Positions 36,745 to 46,322 of a stretch of DNA of 64,000 nucleotides are shown piece after piece; within the stretch, counting starts at the first letter, position 1, and the number at the start of each line of letters is the position of its first letter. Origin of the DNA: Bacteroidales bacterium UBA5536 (GTDB taxonomy: Bacteria > Bacteroidota > Bacteroidia > Bacteroidales > F082); contig DINQ01000010.1 in assembly GCA_002426795.1 (NCBI GenBank), positions 275,234 to 339,233 of the forward strand, given 5' to 3'. The notes under the pieces are model-generated. The model was not told the DNA's origin and searched no databases. It was given only the letters and a program-made list of their open reading frames with translations. A program made the position numbers and the translations under genes.

Positions 36745-38037
36745 TCAAGGATGGGAAAGTATGACTTCAGAAGCAATCAATTGATCATAATTGGTTCCTG
36801 GTTTTTTGTAATACACATAAATGCTGTATTCGTTCAGTGTTTCCCAATGGTTGCCCTCAATGAGGGACACGTCAGCAGACGATTGACCTCTCTCCACCAA
36901 GCCGTACAAATAATTATAATAGCCTTGTTTGAGAAAAATGCTGGCCTGATAGCCTTTGCGCTTGTAATTGTAGGTCATTTTGTTTTTGCTGTCCAGGTTC
37001 CAGTCGTTCAATGCGCCAATGATGAAAACATCTTCATGTGTGTAGGGAGCATCAGCAGCCAGAAAAAATTCAACCCAGGCGTAATCTCCTTCAATATCAG
37101 TGTCCTGATCTTCGCGGGCTTTGATGAGTTTTCGTCCAAAAATGTCTGGTTCGGTAATGTAATCGTCAAAAGTCCTTCTTTTGTCGGGCCAAAGCCTTAC
37201 GGTAAAATATTCGGGTTCCTGAAAGATCCTCTCAATATGCTCCGATTGGTATTTGAAGCTTTTCATATCAAAATTACGAAACTGATTTCCGCCGTTGAAA
37301 ACCGTTTCTTCTTCATATTCGTATACGAGTTTGTCGCTGTATGTGTAGTTGGGTTTTAAACCAATGATAGCATTGTCCCAGCGTCCGTTCTGCCTGATAA
37401 CGAGATTTACAGATTGAAGTGGACTTACCATAAATACGTTTTCTGCATTCACTGTTACATCAACCTGCTGATGTGTCTTGGTGTAGGAAAGATTTTTTGG
37501 GTATTGCGGTATTTGGGCTGCGATCGACGCTTTGGGGTCTACAAGCATCAAACGTCTTGAAAACAGATAGTTGCCGTCTTCAAAATCACCATCATAAACA
37601 ACTAAAAGATAATTGCCAGAAAGTTTGAGTCGCATATCTATATTTGGCAGCGTTTGGTCATAATGCACGTAGGGCGTAAGCGTGTTCACCGAAAAACGAT
37701 AATCGCGAATTTGATTTTCTTCATATCCATCGATGTACTCTATTTTTTTCAGGTCGGATGGTTGCCAGTCGTATGAGCAATGAATGAAAGTATAATTATA
37801 GGTATAGGCAAGATCTCCCAATACATCGAACGAAAGTTGAAGCTTGTCCGTTTGGTCGTCCAGCATGATAACAGGCTCCATCAGTTGCTCATCGACAGGG
37901 TAAAGCAATACTGATTGTACCTGATCCAGGTAGTTTTTGTTAGAGAAGGCCAGTCGGGATTGTGCTGTGGCAGATTCAATTCCGCCAAAAATGAATAAAA
38001 CTGTTATTAGCGCTAGAAAATATGATTTTTTACTCAT
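36745..38037 (-). CDS. type IX secretion plug protein (DUF5103)
   Basis: A 430-residue exported protein (signal ends ESATAQ). The first part (YTYNYTFIHCSYDWQPSDLK, ENQIRDYRFSVNTLTPYVHY) matches DUF5103, which corresponds to the periplasmic plug that closes the SprA translocon of type IX secretion. The C-terminal part holds the paired tyrosines and GNHWETLNEYSIYVYYK. Plain monocistronic gene. PorT and a sorting-domain protein elsewhere in the window support a working T9SS. Confidence 0.85.
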   Translation of the reverse strand: MSKKSYFLALITVLFIFGGIESATAQSRLAFSNKNYLDQVQSVLLYPVDEQLMEPVIMLDDQTDKLQLSFDVLGDLAYTYNYTFIHCSYDWQPSDLKKIEYIDGYEENQIRDYRFSVNTLTPYVHYDQTLPNIDMRLKLSGNYLLVVYDGDFEDGNYLFSRRLMLVDPKASIAAQIPQYPKNLSYTKTHQQVDVTVNAENVFMVSPLQSVNLVIRQNGRWDNAIIGLKPNYTYSDKLVYEYEEETVFNGGNQFRNFDMKSFKYQSEHIERIFQEPEYFTVRLWPDKRRTFDDYITEPDIFGRKLIKAREDQDTDIEGDYAWVEFFLAADAPYTHEDVFIIGALNDWNLDSKNKMTYNYKRKGYQASIFLKQGYYNYLYGLVERGQSSADVSLIEGNHWETLNEYSIYVYYKKPGTNYDQLIASEVILSHP

Positions 38038-38089
38038 CCGATAGTATTATTTTGGAGTAGTTCGTTTTGCGTTGATTTATAAACATCTA

Positions 38090-38097
38090 CAAAGTTA
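38090..38097 (-). promoter_or_regulatory. -7 box TAACTTTG before the T9SS plug gene
   Basis: Exact TAnnTTTG match, 52 bases before the ATG at 38037. Confidence 0.45.
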
Positions 38098-38282
38098 CCA
38101 AATGTTTTGAAATCCTTGCAATTTCAGAGAAACTGTGTTTTATCATTTAATTCATTGATACGGATCAAAGAAATTGTTGATGAAGGCAGATAGAATTTCT
38201 CGTATTTTTCACCCAAATCGCTTTCCGAAACAGGAATTAATTCGTTTCTTTGTCAATTATTTAAATATGAATGAAGGTAGAT

Positions 38283-39632
38283 ATGTCAACCGTCACAAAA
38301 ATTAAAAAAGGTCTCAATATCAATATGATAGGGGAGGCTGAAAAAACAATCAAAGATCTTGTAACGGATCAGTTTGCCATTAAACCCACCGATTTTATTG
38401 GTGTTTTCCCGAAACTAAAGGTAAATGAGGGCGATACAGTCAAGGCTGGAAGTCCTCTTTTTATTGATAAATACAGGGACAACATCGTTTTTACCTCGCC
38501 TGTAAGTGGTAAGGTAAAAGAAATCAAGCGCGGCCCTAAAAGGATTTTGCTTGAAGTAAAAATCGAGGCTGATGGCAAAAATGAAGCAATCGATTTTAAG
38601 GCTGAGAATCCGGCAAAACTTAACCGCGAAGAAGTGATCAAAAAGCTTCTCGACAGTGGCGTTTGGCCAATGATCAGACAAAGGCCTTATTCGGTCATTG
38701 CCAATCCAAATGATAAACCCAAGTCGATTTTTATCAGCACATTCGACACCGCGCCACTTGCTCCAGACAACGATTTAATCGTTCACGGAAATGGCGAAGC
38801 TTTTCAGGCTGGTATTGATGCACTTTCCAAACTGACCGATGGTAAAATTCACCTCAATGTTGATGCCAATGCTACACATTCAAAGGTTTTTACCAACTCA
38901 AAAGGTGTGCAAATCAACCAGTTCGCAGGTCCTCATCCGGCCGGAAATGTGGGTGTCCAAATCAACAAAATCGATCCAATCAACAAAGGCGATGTGGTTT
39001 GGTATTGTTATCCCCAGGATGTCCTTGCCATCGGGCGTTTGTTTCTCACTGGTAAATTTGATGCTACCCGCGTGGTAGCCATCACTGGTTCTGAAATCAA
39101 GAAACCGGCTTACGTGAAAACAAAAATTGGCGCAGCTGTTGAAGCATTAGTAAAAGACAACACAACCGATGTTTTCAAGCGTTTGATCAGTGGCAACGTG
39201 CTCACAGGAACCAAGGTTGAACTCGATGGCTATTTGTCATTCTACCACACGCAGCTCACAGCAATACCTGAAGGAAACTACCACGAAATGTTTGGTTGGG
39301 CACTTCCCGGATTTGACAAATTCAGCTTGTCAAGGTCATTCCCGTCATTTTTGTTCAAAAACAAAAAATACAAGCTCGATACAAACTACCATGGTGGTGA
39401 AAGAGCGCTGGTTATGACGGGTATTTACGAAAAGGTATTTCCATTTGATATTTATCCGATGCAATTGCTCAAAGCAATCATTGTTGAGGATATCGACCTG
39501 ATGGAAAATTTGGGTATTTACGAGGTTGATGAAGAAGATTTTGCCTTGTGCGAAGTAGTGGATACTTCAAAAACCAATATGCAGGTTATCGTGCGCAAAG
39601 GGCTTGATCTGATGCGGAAAGAAATGAGTTAA
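38283..39632 (+). CDS. nqrA: Na+-NQR subunit A
   Basis: A 449-residue cytoplasmic subunit of the sodium-pumping NADH:quinone reductase. It begins MSTVTKIKKGLNINMIGEAE and has the conserved TSPVSGKVKEIKRGPKRILL segment, HPAGNVGVQINKIDPI and GRLFLTGKFD. ATG 38283 is preferred over 38271 because it has a GAAGG six bases upstream and matches homologue starts. A near-consensus box (TTTCTTTG, 38245-38252) precedes it. First gene of the six-gene operon. Confidence 0.95.
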   Translation: MSTVTKIKKGLNINMIGEAEKTIKDLVTDQFAIKPTDFIGVFPKLKVNEGDTVKAGSPLFIDKYRDNIVFTSPVSGKVKEIKRGPKRILLEVKIEADGKNEAIDFKAENPAKLNREEVIKKLLDSGVWPMIRQRPYSVIANPNDKPKSIFISTFDTAPLAPDNDLIVHGNGEAFQAGIDALSKLTDGKIHLNVDANATHSKVFTNSKGVQINQFAGPHPAGNVGVQINKIDPINKGDVVWYCYPQDVLAIGRLFLTGKFDATRVVAITGSEIKKPAYVKTKIGAAVEALVKDNTTDVFKRLISGNVLTGTKVELDGYLSFYHTQLTAIPEGNYHEMFGWALPGFDKFSLSRSFPSFLFKNKKYKLDTNYHGGERALVMTGIYEKVFPFDIYPMQLLKAIIVEDIDLMENLGIYEVDEEDFALCEVVDTSKTNMQVIVRKGLDLMRKEMS

Positions 39633-39653
39633 AAAAATAAATTGATAATAGAA

Positions 39654-40805
39654 ATGAAGGTTTTACGCGATTTTTTGGACAAACAAAAGCCGCACTTCGA
39701 AAAAGGAGGTCGCTTCGAGAAGCTGCAATCTACCTTTGATGCGTTTGAAACGTTTTTGTATGTCCCTGACAAAGTAACTACCAGCGGAGCGCATATTCGT
39801 GATGCAATCGATATGAAACGCACCATGATCATTGTAGTTCTTGCCTTGATTCCACCACTGCTTTTTGGTATTTGGAATGTTGGATATCAGCATTTTATTT
39901 CCAATGGAATGACACCCGATTTCTGGCCTATGGTTGGTTTTGGATTCATGAAGGTGTTCCCCATCATCGTAGTTTCGTATGTAGTTGGCTTAGGAATTGA
40001 GTTTGCTTTTGCGCAAGTGCGTCACCACGAGGTTAATGAAGGATTCCTGGTGTCAGGTATGCTTATCCCGCTTGTGATGCCCCCGGATGTGCCATTGTGG
40101 ATGGTAGCGGTTGCAACGGCATTTGCCGTCGTGATTGGAAAGGAAGTTTTTGGTGGAACGGGTATGAACGTATTAAATCCGGCATTGACAGCGAGAGCAT
40201 TTCTGTTCTTTGCTTATCCATCCGAGATGTCTGGCGACAGAGTATGGATTGCCGAGAAAGCTGATGCCTATTCAGGTGCTACACCCCTGGGTCATCTGCT
40301 GATCAACGACACCAATCTGCCTTCGGTGCACGATATGTTTATGGGTTTTATTCCAGGAAGTATTGGTGAAACTTCAACTTTGGCCATTCTCCTTGGAGCG
40401 ATCCTGCTGATTGCCACTGGTATCGGAAGCGCACGAATCATGCTCTCTGTGATTGTCGGTGGACTCACCATGGGACTCCTTTTTAATCTCTGGGGAGCCA
40501 ATGCATATATGGAAATTCCGGCTTACTATCACCTGGTCATGGGTGGTTTTGCCTTTGGTACCGTTTATATGGCAACCGATCCTGTTTCGGCAGCTCAAAC
40601 TGCAAAAGGAAAAATTTACTATGGCTTCCTTATTGGGATGATAGCTGTGCTTATCAGGGTATTTAATCCAGCCTACCCCGAAGGAATGATGCTTTCAATT
40701 CTCTTGCTCAACGTATTTGCTCCTTTGATTGACCACTATGTGGTTCAGTCAAATATAAAAATGCGTCTGAAGAGAGCTAAAGTTGCCGTTACGGCAAAAG
40801 TTTAA
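39654..40805 (+). CDS. nqrB: Na+-NQR subunit B
   Basis: A 383-residue membrane subunit. The covalent FMN site is in DAYSGATPLGHLL (Thr of SGAT). Ten or so helices, with FGGTGMNVLNPALTARAFLF typical of NqrB/RnfD. The ATG at 39654 is chosen over the upstream TTG in frame. 21 bases after nqrA, 21 bases before nqrC. Confidence 0.95.
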   Translation: MKVLRDFLDKQKPHFEKGGRFEKLQSTFDAFETFLYVPDKVTTSGAHIRDAIDMKRTMIIVVLALIPPLLFGIWNVGYQHFISNGMTPDFWPMVGFGFMKVFPIIVVSYVVGLGIEFAFAQVRHHEVNEGFLVSGMLIPLVMPPDVPLWMVAVATAFAVVIGKEVFGGTGMNVLNPALTARAFLFFAYPSEMSGDRVWIAEKADAYSGATPLGHLLINDTNLPSVHDMFMGFIPGSIGETSTLAILLGAILLIATGIGSARIMLSVIVGGLTMGLLFNLWGANAYMEIPAYYHLVMGGFAFGTVYMATDPVSAAQTAKGKIYYGFLIGMIAVLIRVFNPAYPEGMMLSILLLNVFAPLIDHYVVQSNIKMRLKRAKVAVTAKV

Positions 40806-40826
40806 CCGAACAAAAAGACGTGAGAT

Positions 40827-41564
40827 ATGTATAGTAATGCTTATATTTTTCGCTATGCCGGCATCATGGTAATCCTTGTTGCTGCCATTCTTTCGTCGGC
40901 GGCTATGTTTCTGAAACCCTATCAGGAACGCAACGACGCCGTTGACAAAATGCAAAGCATCCTGGCAGCAGCTGGCATTGAGGATGTTACCTCAGCCAAT
41001 GCGATAGAACTTTTTAACGAGTATGTCACCGACATGATTGTGATCAACGAAAAAGGTGAAGTTGTCGATGATTATACTGCTGCAAACAAGGAAAACAGTA
41101 AAGCGTTTAAAATCAATCTGAAAGAGCAATTGTTCAACAAGGCAAACAACAAGCCTTATGAACTGGCATTGTACATCATCCAGAAAGATGGTCAGAAGAT
41201 CAATATCGTTCCTTTAAGGGGTGTTGGACTTTGGGGACCCATCTGGGGCAATATTGCTTTGAAAGATGATTTTAAAACTGTTGTCGGGGTTACTTTCGGC
41301 CACAAATCGGAGACACCTGGTTTGGGAGCTGAAATCGCCCAGAAACCTTTCCAGAGCGAGTTTCCCGGAAAAACAATTTTTGATGAATCGGGAAAATTTG
41401 TTTCTATTGGAGTTGTCAAAGGCGGAATTAAAAACCTGCCCGCCGATTTGCAGTCGCACAAAGTGGATGCTATTTCAGGTGGTACAATCACCAGCTCCGG
41501 CGTTAGCGAGATGCTACAAAATGTTTTGGAAAGCTACGTACCGTATATTCAAAAAAGAGGATAG
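40827..41564 (+). CDS. nqrC: Na+-NQR subunit C
   Basis: A 245-residue subunit with one N-terminal membrane helix (about 8-30) and a periplasmic FMN-binding domain. The covalent FMN site is in DAISGGTITSSGVSEML, slightly different from the usual SGAT. The FGHKSETPGLGAEI block is typical. 3 bases before nqrD. Confidence 0.95.
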   Translation: MYSNAYIFRYAGIMVILVAAILSSAAMFLKPYQERNDAVDKMQSILAAAGIEDVTSANAIELFNEYVTDMIVINEKGEVVDDYTAANKENSKAFKINLKEQLFNKANNKPYELALYIIQKDGQKINIVPLRGVGLWGPIWGNIALKDDFKTVVGVTFGHKSETPGLGAEIAQKPFQSEFPGKTIFDESGKFVSIGVVKGGIKNLPADLQSHKVDAISGGTITSSGVSEMLQNVLESYVPYIQKRG

Positions 41565-41567
41565 ATC

Positions 41568-42224
41568 ATGAGCACAGAAAAACAAGAAAGAGAACCGCTG
41601 TTTTCGGCTAAGAACCGGAAATTGCTCACCAGCCCGATTAACCTGAATAACCCAATTACCGTGCAAGTGTTGGGTATCTGCTCAGCTTTGGCTGTTACTG
41701 CTAAAATTAAACCCGCTTTTGTAATGGCATTGTCCGTTATCGTGGTTACCGCCTTTTCGAACCTGATTATTTCTCTGTTAAGAAATGGTATTCCACCCCG
41801 TATCCGTATCATTGTTCAGCTGGTTGTCATTGCTGCATTGGTAATTGTGGTCGACCAGTTGCTCAAGGCTTTCGTTTACGACGTGAGCAAGCAATTGTCG
41901 GTGTTTGTGGGTTTGATTATTACAAACTGTATCATCATGGGGCGTCTGGAGGCGTTTGCGATGGGTAACAAACCCTGGCCTTCATTCCTGGATGGTATTG
42001 GCAACGGACTCGGCTATGGAATGATCTTGCTGATGGTGGGCTTTACACGCGAACTTTTTGGTTCGGGTACCATCTGGGGCTTCCATGTCATCCCCGAATC
42101 ATTTTATGAATTGGGATACCGAAACAACGGATTTATGATTTTGCCTCCAATGGCTTTGATTCTGGTAGGAATCATCATCTGGATCCAACGTTCACGCAAT
42201 CCCGAATTAGTAGAAGAAAACTAA
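41568..42224 (+). CDS. nqrD: Na+-NQR subunit D
   Basis: A 218-residue membrane subunit of the NqrD/RnfE family with about six helices. LGICSALAVTAKIKPAFVMA and the IITNCIIMGRLEAFAMGNKP segment contain the cysteines that hold an iron site with NqrE. Confidence 0.95.
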   Translation: MSTEKQEREPLFSAKNRKLLTSPINLNNPITVQVLGICSALAVTAKIKPAFVMALSVIVVTAFSNLIISLLRNGIPPRIRIIVQLVVIAALVIVVDQLLKAFVYDVSKQLSVFVGLIITNCIIMGRLEAFAMGNKPWPSFLDGIGNGLGYGMILLMVGFTRELFGSGTIWGFHVIPESFYELGYRNNGFMILPPMALILVGIIIWIQRSRNPELVEEN

Positions 42225-42250
42225 CCAAAACCAGCTAAAACACTAAAGCT

Positions 42251-42868
42251 ATGCAAGAGTTGTTTAATATATTTATCAAGTCGATTTTTGTCGATAATAT
42301 GGTTTTTGCTTACTTCCTGGGTATGTGTTCATACCTGGCAGTTTCAAAAACCGTGAATACTTCGGTTGGTCTGGGTATTGCCGTGGTTTTCGTTTTGGGA
42401 ATCACCGTTCCGGTTGACTACCTCCTCAACGAATACGTGTTGAAACCCGGAGCTATGGCCTGGCTCGATCCATCATTTGCTGAAATGGATTTGAGCTTTT
42501 TAAGTTTTATCCTGTTCATTGCTATCATTGCTTCGATGGTGCAACTGGTTGAGATGATCGTTGAAAAATTTAGCCCCTCACTTTATTCTTCTTTGGGTAT
42601 TTTCTTGCCACTGATTGCTGTTAACTGCGCCATCCTGGGTGGATCTTTGTTCATGCAGGAACGCGAATACCAGTCATTGGGACAGGCAACTGCCTTCGGT
42701 ATCGGTTCAGGTATCGGCTGGTTTTTGGCCATTGTTGGTATCGCTGCCATTCGTGAGAAAATCAGATACTCACATATTCCAAAACCATTACGCGGGCTGG
42801 GAATAACCTTTATCCTTACTGGCTTGATGGGAATTGCATTTATGAGTTTCCTGGGCATCAAATTGTAA
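42251..42868 (+). CDS. nqrE: Na+-NQR subunit E
   Basis: A 205-residue membrane subunit of the NqrE/RnfA family. Conserved cysteines in FLGMCSYLAVSKTVNTSVGL and LIAVNCAILGGSLFMQEREY. Sits 26 bases after nqrD. Confidence 0.95.
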   Translation: MQELFNIFIKSIFVDNMVFAYFLGMCSYLAVSKTVNTSVGLGIAVVFVLGITVPVDYLLNEYVLKPGAMAWLDPSFAEMDLSFLSFILFIAIIASMVQLVEMIVEKFSPSLYSSLGIFLPLIAVNCAILGGSLFMQEREYQSLGQATAFGIGSGIGWFLAIVGIAAIREKIRYSHIPKPLRGLGITFILTGLMGIAFMSFLGIKL

Positions 42869-42899
42869 TCAAAAAGTTTAACTGTAATAATTCAGAATC

Positions 42900-44162
42900 A
42901 TGACATTACTTGTAACCGGAACAGGAACAGTCATCTTGGTCAGTGTAATATTTTTCCTTACGGTGATATTGCTGCTGGTTGGGGTGCTGCTTTTTGCCCG
43001 CAAAAAACTCACTCCACAAGGACGGGTGAAAATAACCATTAACGGGGAAAAGGAACTGGAGGTCGACCCGGGTTCAACTTTGTTGTCAACGCTTTCGGCC
43101 AATAAAATCTTCCTGCCTTCTGCCTGTGGTGGTGGTGGCACTTGCGCTATGTGTCGTTGCCAGGTTTTTGAAGGAGGTGGATCTATCCTGCCAACTGAGA
43201 AAGGCTATTTTTCGAGAAAAGAGCAGCAAAACAACTGGCGACTTGGTTGCCAGGTGAAGGTTCGCGAAGACCTGAAAATTGGTGTACCAGCCGAAGTGTT
43301 TGGCATCAAGAAATGGGAATGCGAAGTGGTTTCAAACCACAACGTGGCTACCTTTATCAAAGAGTTTGTTGTTAAACTTCCTCCTGGTGAAAATCTTGAT
43401 TTCAAATCTGGTGGGTATATTCAGATTGATGTACCGAAGATTGAAGTTGATTTTTCGAAAGACATTGATGTTGAAGAAGAATACCGCGACGAGTGGGATA
43501 AGTTCAACATGTGGAGTTTGAAAATGAAGAACACTGAAGAGCAATTCCGTGCCTACTCAATGGCTAATCACCCGGCCGAAGGCAATATTGTTATGCTTAA
43601 TATTCGTATTGCAACACCGCCATGGGATCGTAAGAAGAATGCTTTCATGAATGTGAACCCTGGTGTTTGTTCATCCTTTATCTTCAGTCGCAAACCTGGC
43701 GATAAAGTCATGGTGAGTGGTCCTTATGGCGAATTCCATATCAAACCAACCAAACGCGAGATGATGTTTATTGGTGGTGGTGCAGGTATGGCTCCGATGC
43801 GTTCGCACCTGTTCCATCTTTTCCACACTGAAAAAACTGATCGCAAGACTACCTTCTGGTATGGTGGCCGTTCGAGCCGTGAATTATTCTACATGGAAGA
43901 CTTTGAAGCAATCGAAAAAGATTTTCCAAATTTTGAATTCCATGTCGCACTCTCTGAGCCAAAGCCAGAGGACAACTGGAAAGGTTATACCGGCTTTATC
44001 CATCAGGTGATTCTGGATAATTACTTGAAACAACATCCAGAACCTGAGGAAATTGAATACTATTTGTGCGGTCCACCTATGATGAACGCAGCTATTTTTA
44101 AAATGCTCGACGATTTGGGTGTCCCCAACGAAATGATTGCCTTCGACGACTTTGGAGGTTGA
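42900..44162 (+). CDS. nqrF: Na+-NQR subunit F, NADH-oxidising
   Basis: A 420-residue subunit where electrons enter. One N-terminal helix (about 5-28), a 2Fe-2S ferredoxin domain (PSACGGGGTCAMCRCQVFEG), an FAD domain with FRAYSMANHPAEG, and an NADH-binding domain (MFIGGGAGMAPMRSHL, YLCGPPMMNAAIF). Ends operon before a terminator. Confidence 0.97.
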   Translation: MTLLVTGTGTVILVSVIFFLTVILLLVGVLLFARKKLTPQGRVKITINGEKELEVDPGSTLLSTLSANKIFLPSACGGGGTCAMCRCQVFEGGGSILPTEKGYFSRKEQQNNWRLGCQVKVREDLKIGVPAEVFGIKKWECEVVSNHNVATFIKEFVVKLPPGENLDFKSGGYIQIDVPKIEVDFSKDIDVEEEYRDEWDKFNMWSLKMKNTEEQFRAYSMANHPAEGNIVMLNIRIATPPWDRKKNAFMNVNPGVCSSFIFSRKPGDKVMVSGPYGEFHIKPTKREMMFIGGGAGMAPMRSHLFHLFHTEKTDRKTTFWYGGRSSRELFYMEDFEAIEKDFPNFEFHVALSEPKPEDNWKGYTGFIHQVILDNYLKQHPEPEEIEYYLCGPPMMNAAIFKMLDDLGVPNEMIAFDDFGG

Positions 44163-44180
44163 TTCATTCGAACTTCTTGT

Positions 44181-44213
44181 ATCCCCCGGCAAAGCTATGT
44201 TGGGGGATTTTTT
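44181..44213 (+). terminator. terminator after nqrF
   Basis: 7-bp stem (44181-44187 with 44202-44208), 14-base loop and a T run. Lies between nqrF and apbE, so apbE may be expressed at a lower level by read-through. Confidence 0.75.
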
Positions 44214-44255
44214 TATTTTTGGACTCCCTGTTCTTGATCAACTCCATATAGATAG

Positions 44256-45269
44256 ATGATGAAAGCTTTTAATTCAACAATAATTGTGGTTTTTGTGGTG
44301 ATTTTACTATCTGGCTGCAATGCAAAAAGAGAAGCAAAAAAAATAAGTTTTACAGGAGAGGCTCAGGGAACTTACTACGCGATCACCTATTACGATAGTG
44401 AAAACCGTGATTTTTCGCCCGATATCGATTCACTACTGAAAGCATTTGACCAATCCGTCTCTCTTTGGGTAGATGAATCGATCATTTCGAGAGTAAACAG
44501 AGACGATACTACGGTTGTGCTGGATGATATTTTTAAATACAACTTTTACCTTTCCAAAGAGATTTCTGCACTGTCTGACGGTTATTTCGACTTTACGGTT
44601 TCGCCTCTGGTTGAGGCCTGGGGATTCAGTTTTAAACAGAAGCAAAAGTTGAATCCGGTTCAAATCGATAGCCTGCGGCAATTGGTTGACTTCCGCAAAG
44701 TGCAAATTGCAAAAGGCAAAGTTGTGAAAGAAGACCCGCGCATGCGCTTCGATTTTAATGCAATTGCACAAGGTTATTCTGTTGATCTGATTGCTCAGTT
44801 TCTTTCGAAAAAAGGCATAAAAAATTATGTGGTTGATGTTGGAGGTGAAATATACGCACTTGGAACTAAGCCTGGTGACGAGCCCTGGCGTGTAGGTGTG
44901 GAGCATCCTGCACCAGACAAAGACGCCGAACGCACCATTCAACTGGTTGTCAGGCTCAATGGCAAAGGTTTGGCAACTTCCGGAAGCTATCGAAAATATT
45001 ATGAAGAGGATGGCAAGCGGTATTCGCACTTTATTGATCCCAAAACAGGCTACCCTGTTCAACACAATTTATTGAGTGTGACAGTACTGGCAAAAAATGC
45101 CGCCGAAGCCGATGCGCTTGCAACTGCTTTTATGGTGATGGGCAAAGAGAAATCTCTTAATCTATTGGCCTCAATCCAAGATGTAGAAGCTTTTTTTATT
45201 TTCTGGGGAGATGCCGGAGAATATGAAACTTATGCTACTCCGGGCTTTGCAGCATTGATAGAGGAATGA
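44256..45269 (+). CDS. apbE: FAD:protein FMN transferase ApbE
   Basis: A 337-residue lipoprotein-type enzyme (signal ends ILLSGC, Cys21). It attaches FMN covalently to threonines in NqrB and NqrC. Conserved blocks: GTYYAITYYD, ISALSDGYFDFTVSPLVEAW, FDFNAIAQGYSVDLIAQFL, VDVGGEIYALG and the C-terminal HFIDPKTGYPV ... VLAKNAAEADALATAFMVMG. Its position directly after nqrF fits this job. Confidence 0.95.
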   Translation: MMKAFNSTIIVVFVVILLSGCNAKREAKKISFTGEAQGTYYAITYYDSENRDFSPDIDSLLKAFDQSVSLWVDESIISRVNRDDTTVVLDDIFKYNFYLSKEISALSDGYFDFTVSPLVEAWGFSFKQKQKLNPVQIDSLRQLVDFRKVQIAKGKVVKEDPRMRFDFNAIAQGYSVDLIAQFLSKKGIKNYVVDVGGEIYALGTKPGDEPWRVGVEHPAPDKDAERTIQLVVRLNGKGLATSGSYRKYYEEDGKRYSHFIDPKTGYPVQHNLLSVTVLAKNAAEADALATAFMVMGKEKSLNLLASIQDVEAFFIFWGDAGEYETYATPGFAALIEE

Positions 45270-45278
45270 GCCCCTAAA

Positions 45279-45479
45279 TCAATGATGATGGTTTTGTTCT
45301 TTTCTTTCACATGAACCCTCACCTCCGCCGCAAGAGCAGCCAACTTTTTGCCCATGGGCATCAACGCTGCTGCATTGCTTTTTGAATTCACTTCCTTTGA
45401 TGAAAAACATTTTGATGGCAATGCCAGCAAAAGCAATGCCGATTATGGCGATAGAGAAAAGGAGAATTTTGAGGTTCAT
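45279..45479 (-). CDS. NqrM-like one-helix four-cysteine protein (candidate Na+-NQR assembly factor)
   Basis: A 66-residue protein missed by length cut-offs but well supported by context. One N-terminal membrane helix (about 5-24), then Cys36, Cys48, Cys50 and Cys57 (KKQCSSVDAHGQKVGCSCGG and GSCERK), and a His-rich end. NqrM (DUF539) proteins have this size, a single helix and four conserved cysteines in a C-x(n)-CxC-x(n)-C order, and are needed to mature Na+-NQR, probably by delivering iron to NqrD/E. Here it converges on apbE, 9 bases between stops. It has its own box TATTTTTG at 45515-45522. Homology is inferred from layout. Confidence 0.68.
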   Translation of the reverse strand: MNLKILLFSIAIIGIAFAGIAIKMFFIKGSEFKKQCSSVDAHGQKVGCSCGGGEGSCERKEQNHHH

Positions 45480-45514
45480 GACATTAATGATATTAAAAGA
45501 GCTTTTTCCTGCTG

Positions 45515-45522
45515 CAAAAATA
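45515..45522 (-). promoter_or_regulatory. -7 box TATTTTTG before the NqrM-like gene
   Basis: Exact TAnnTTTG match, 35 bases before the ATG at 45479. Confidence 0.4.
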
Positions 45523-45557
45523 CGCAGATTTTTACAAACTGATTTTAATTTAGCGGA

Positions 45558-46322
45558 TTATTTCTGAATGGAGAAAGCAGCTATAAGTATTGCAGCGGCA
45601 ACAGCTGCATTCAGCGACTCGGCCTGCGAGTGTTGACTTCTGGGAATAAATACGGGCTGTGTAACATAAGGAAGAACAGAGTCCCTGATTCCGTGCGATT
45701 CGCTTCCGATAATGAGTGCGCCTGCCGGTGATTTCTTGTCAGCCAACGAAAGCTCTTCTCCATTAAGCAATGCGCCATAAACTGGCAACTTTAACTTGTT
45801 TAGTTGATCTAAATAGGCCTCTATTTCTGTTTCAATAATCGAAAGTCTGAAAATGGATCCCATTGTTGCCTGCACCACTTTTGGATTCCAGATATCAACG
45901 CTATCAAGACTCAGAAGGACAAGTTTGATGCCAAACCAATCAGCTGTACGAATGATAGTACCCAGATTTCCAGGATCATGTATGCCGTCTAATACCAAAG
46001 TCAGATTGTTTCGGGCTTCTTCAGGAATGACTTTAAAACGTGGGATTTTTGCAACTGCGAGAATTCCTGGTGGCGTTGTCAGGGTACTAAGCTGTTGCAT
46101 CTGTTGAGGACTAATATAAACCGGATCAACCTTCTTAAAAGCAAAATCGGGATTTCGCTGGTGCCAATCATCTGTTATCAGGATTTCTGTTACTTCCAGG
46201 CTGCTTGCCTGTATTTCGGTAACCAGTTTATTTCCTTCGCAGCAAAACAAACCAAGTTTTCGCCGGTATTTGGCCAGTTTTAACGACTGGATTGTTTTCA
46301 GTTTTTGTTTACTTATAGCCAT
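45558..46322 (-). CDS. SpoU/TrmH family RNA 2'-O-methyltransferase
   Basis: A 254-residue methyltransferase. N-terminal substrate-binding part (KLAKYRRKLGLFCCEGNKLV), then the SPOUT knot with LVLDGIHDPGNLGTIIRTAD, PKVVQATMGSIFRL and LIIGSESHGI, and SQAESLNAAVAAAILI. Start ATG 46322 matches homologues (MAISKQKLKTI). It lies immediately beyond the terminator of the ribosomal protein operon, with no bases between the T run and the start codon. Target RNA unknown. Confidence 0.88.
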   Translation of the reverse strand: MAISKQKLKTIQSLKLAKYRRKLGLFCCEGNKLVTEIQASSLEVTEILITDDWHQRNPDFAFKKVDPVYISPQQMQQLSTLTTPPGILAVAKIPRFKVIPEEARNNLTLVLDGIHDPGNLGTIIRTADWFGIKLVLLSLDSVDIWNPKVVQATMGSIFRLSIIETEIEAYLDQLNKLKLPVYGALLNGEELSLADKKSPAGALIIGSESHGIRDSVLPYVTQPVFIPRSQHSQAESLNAAVAAAILIAAFSIQK

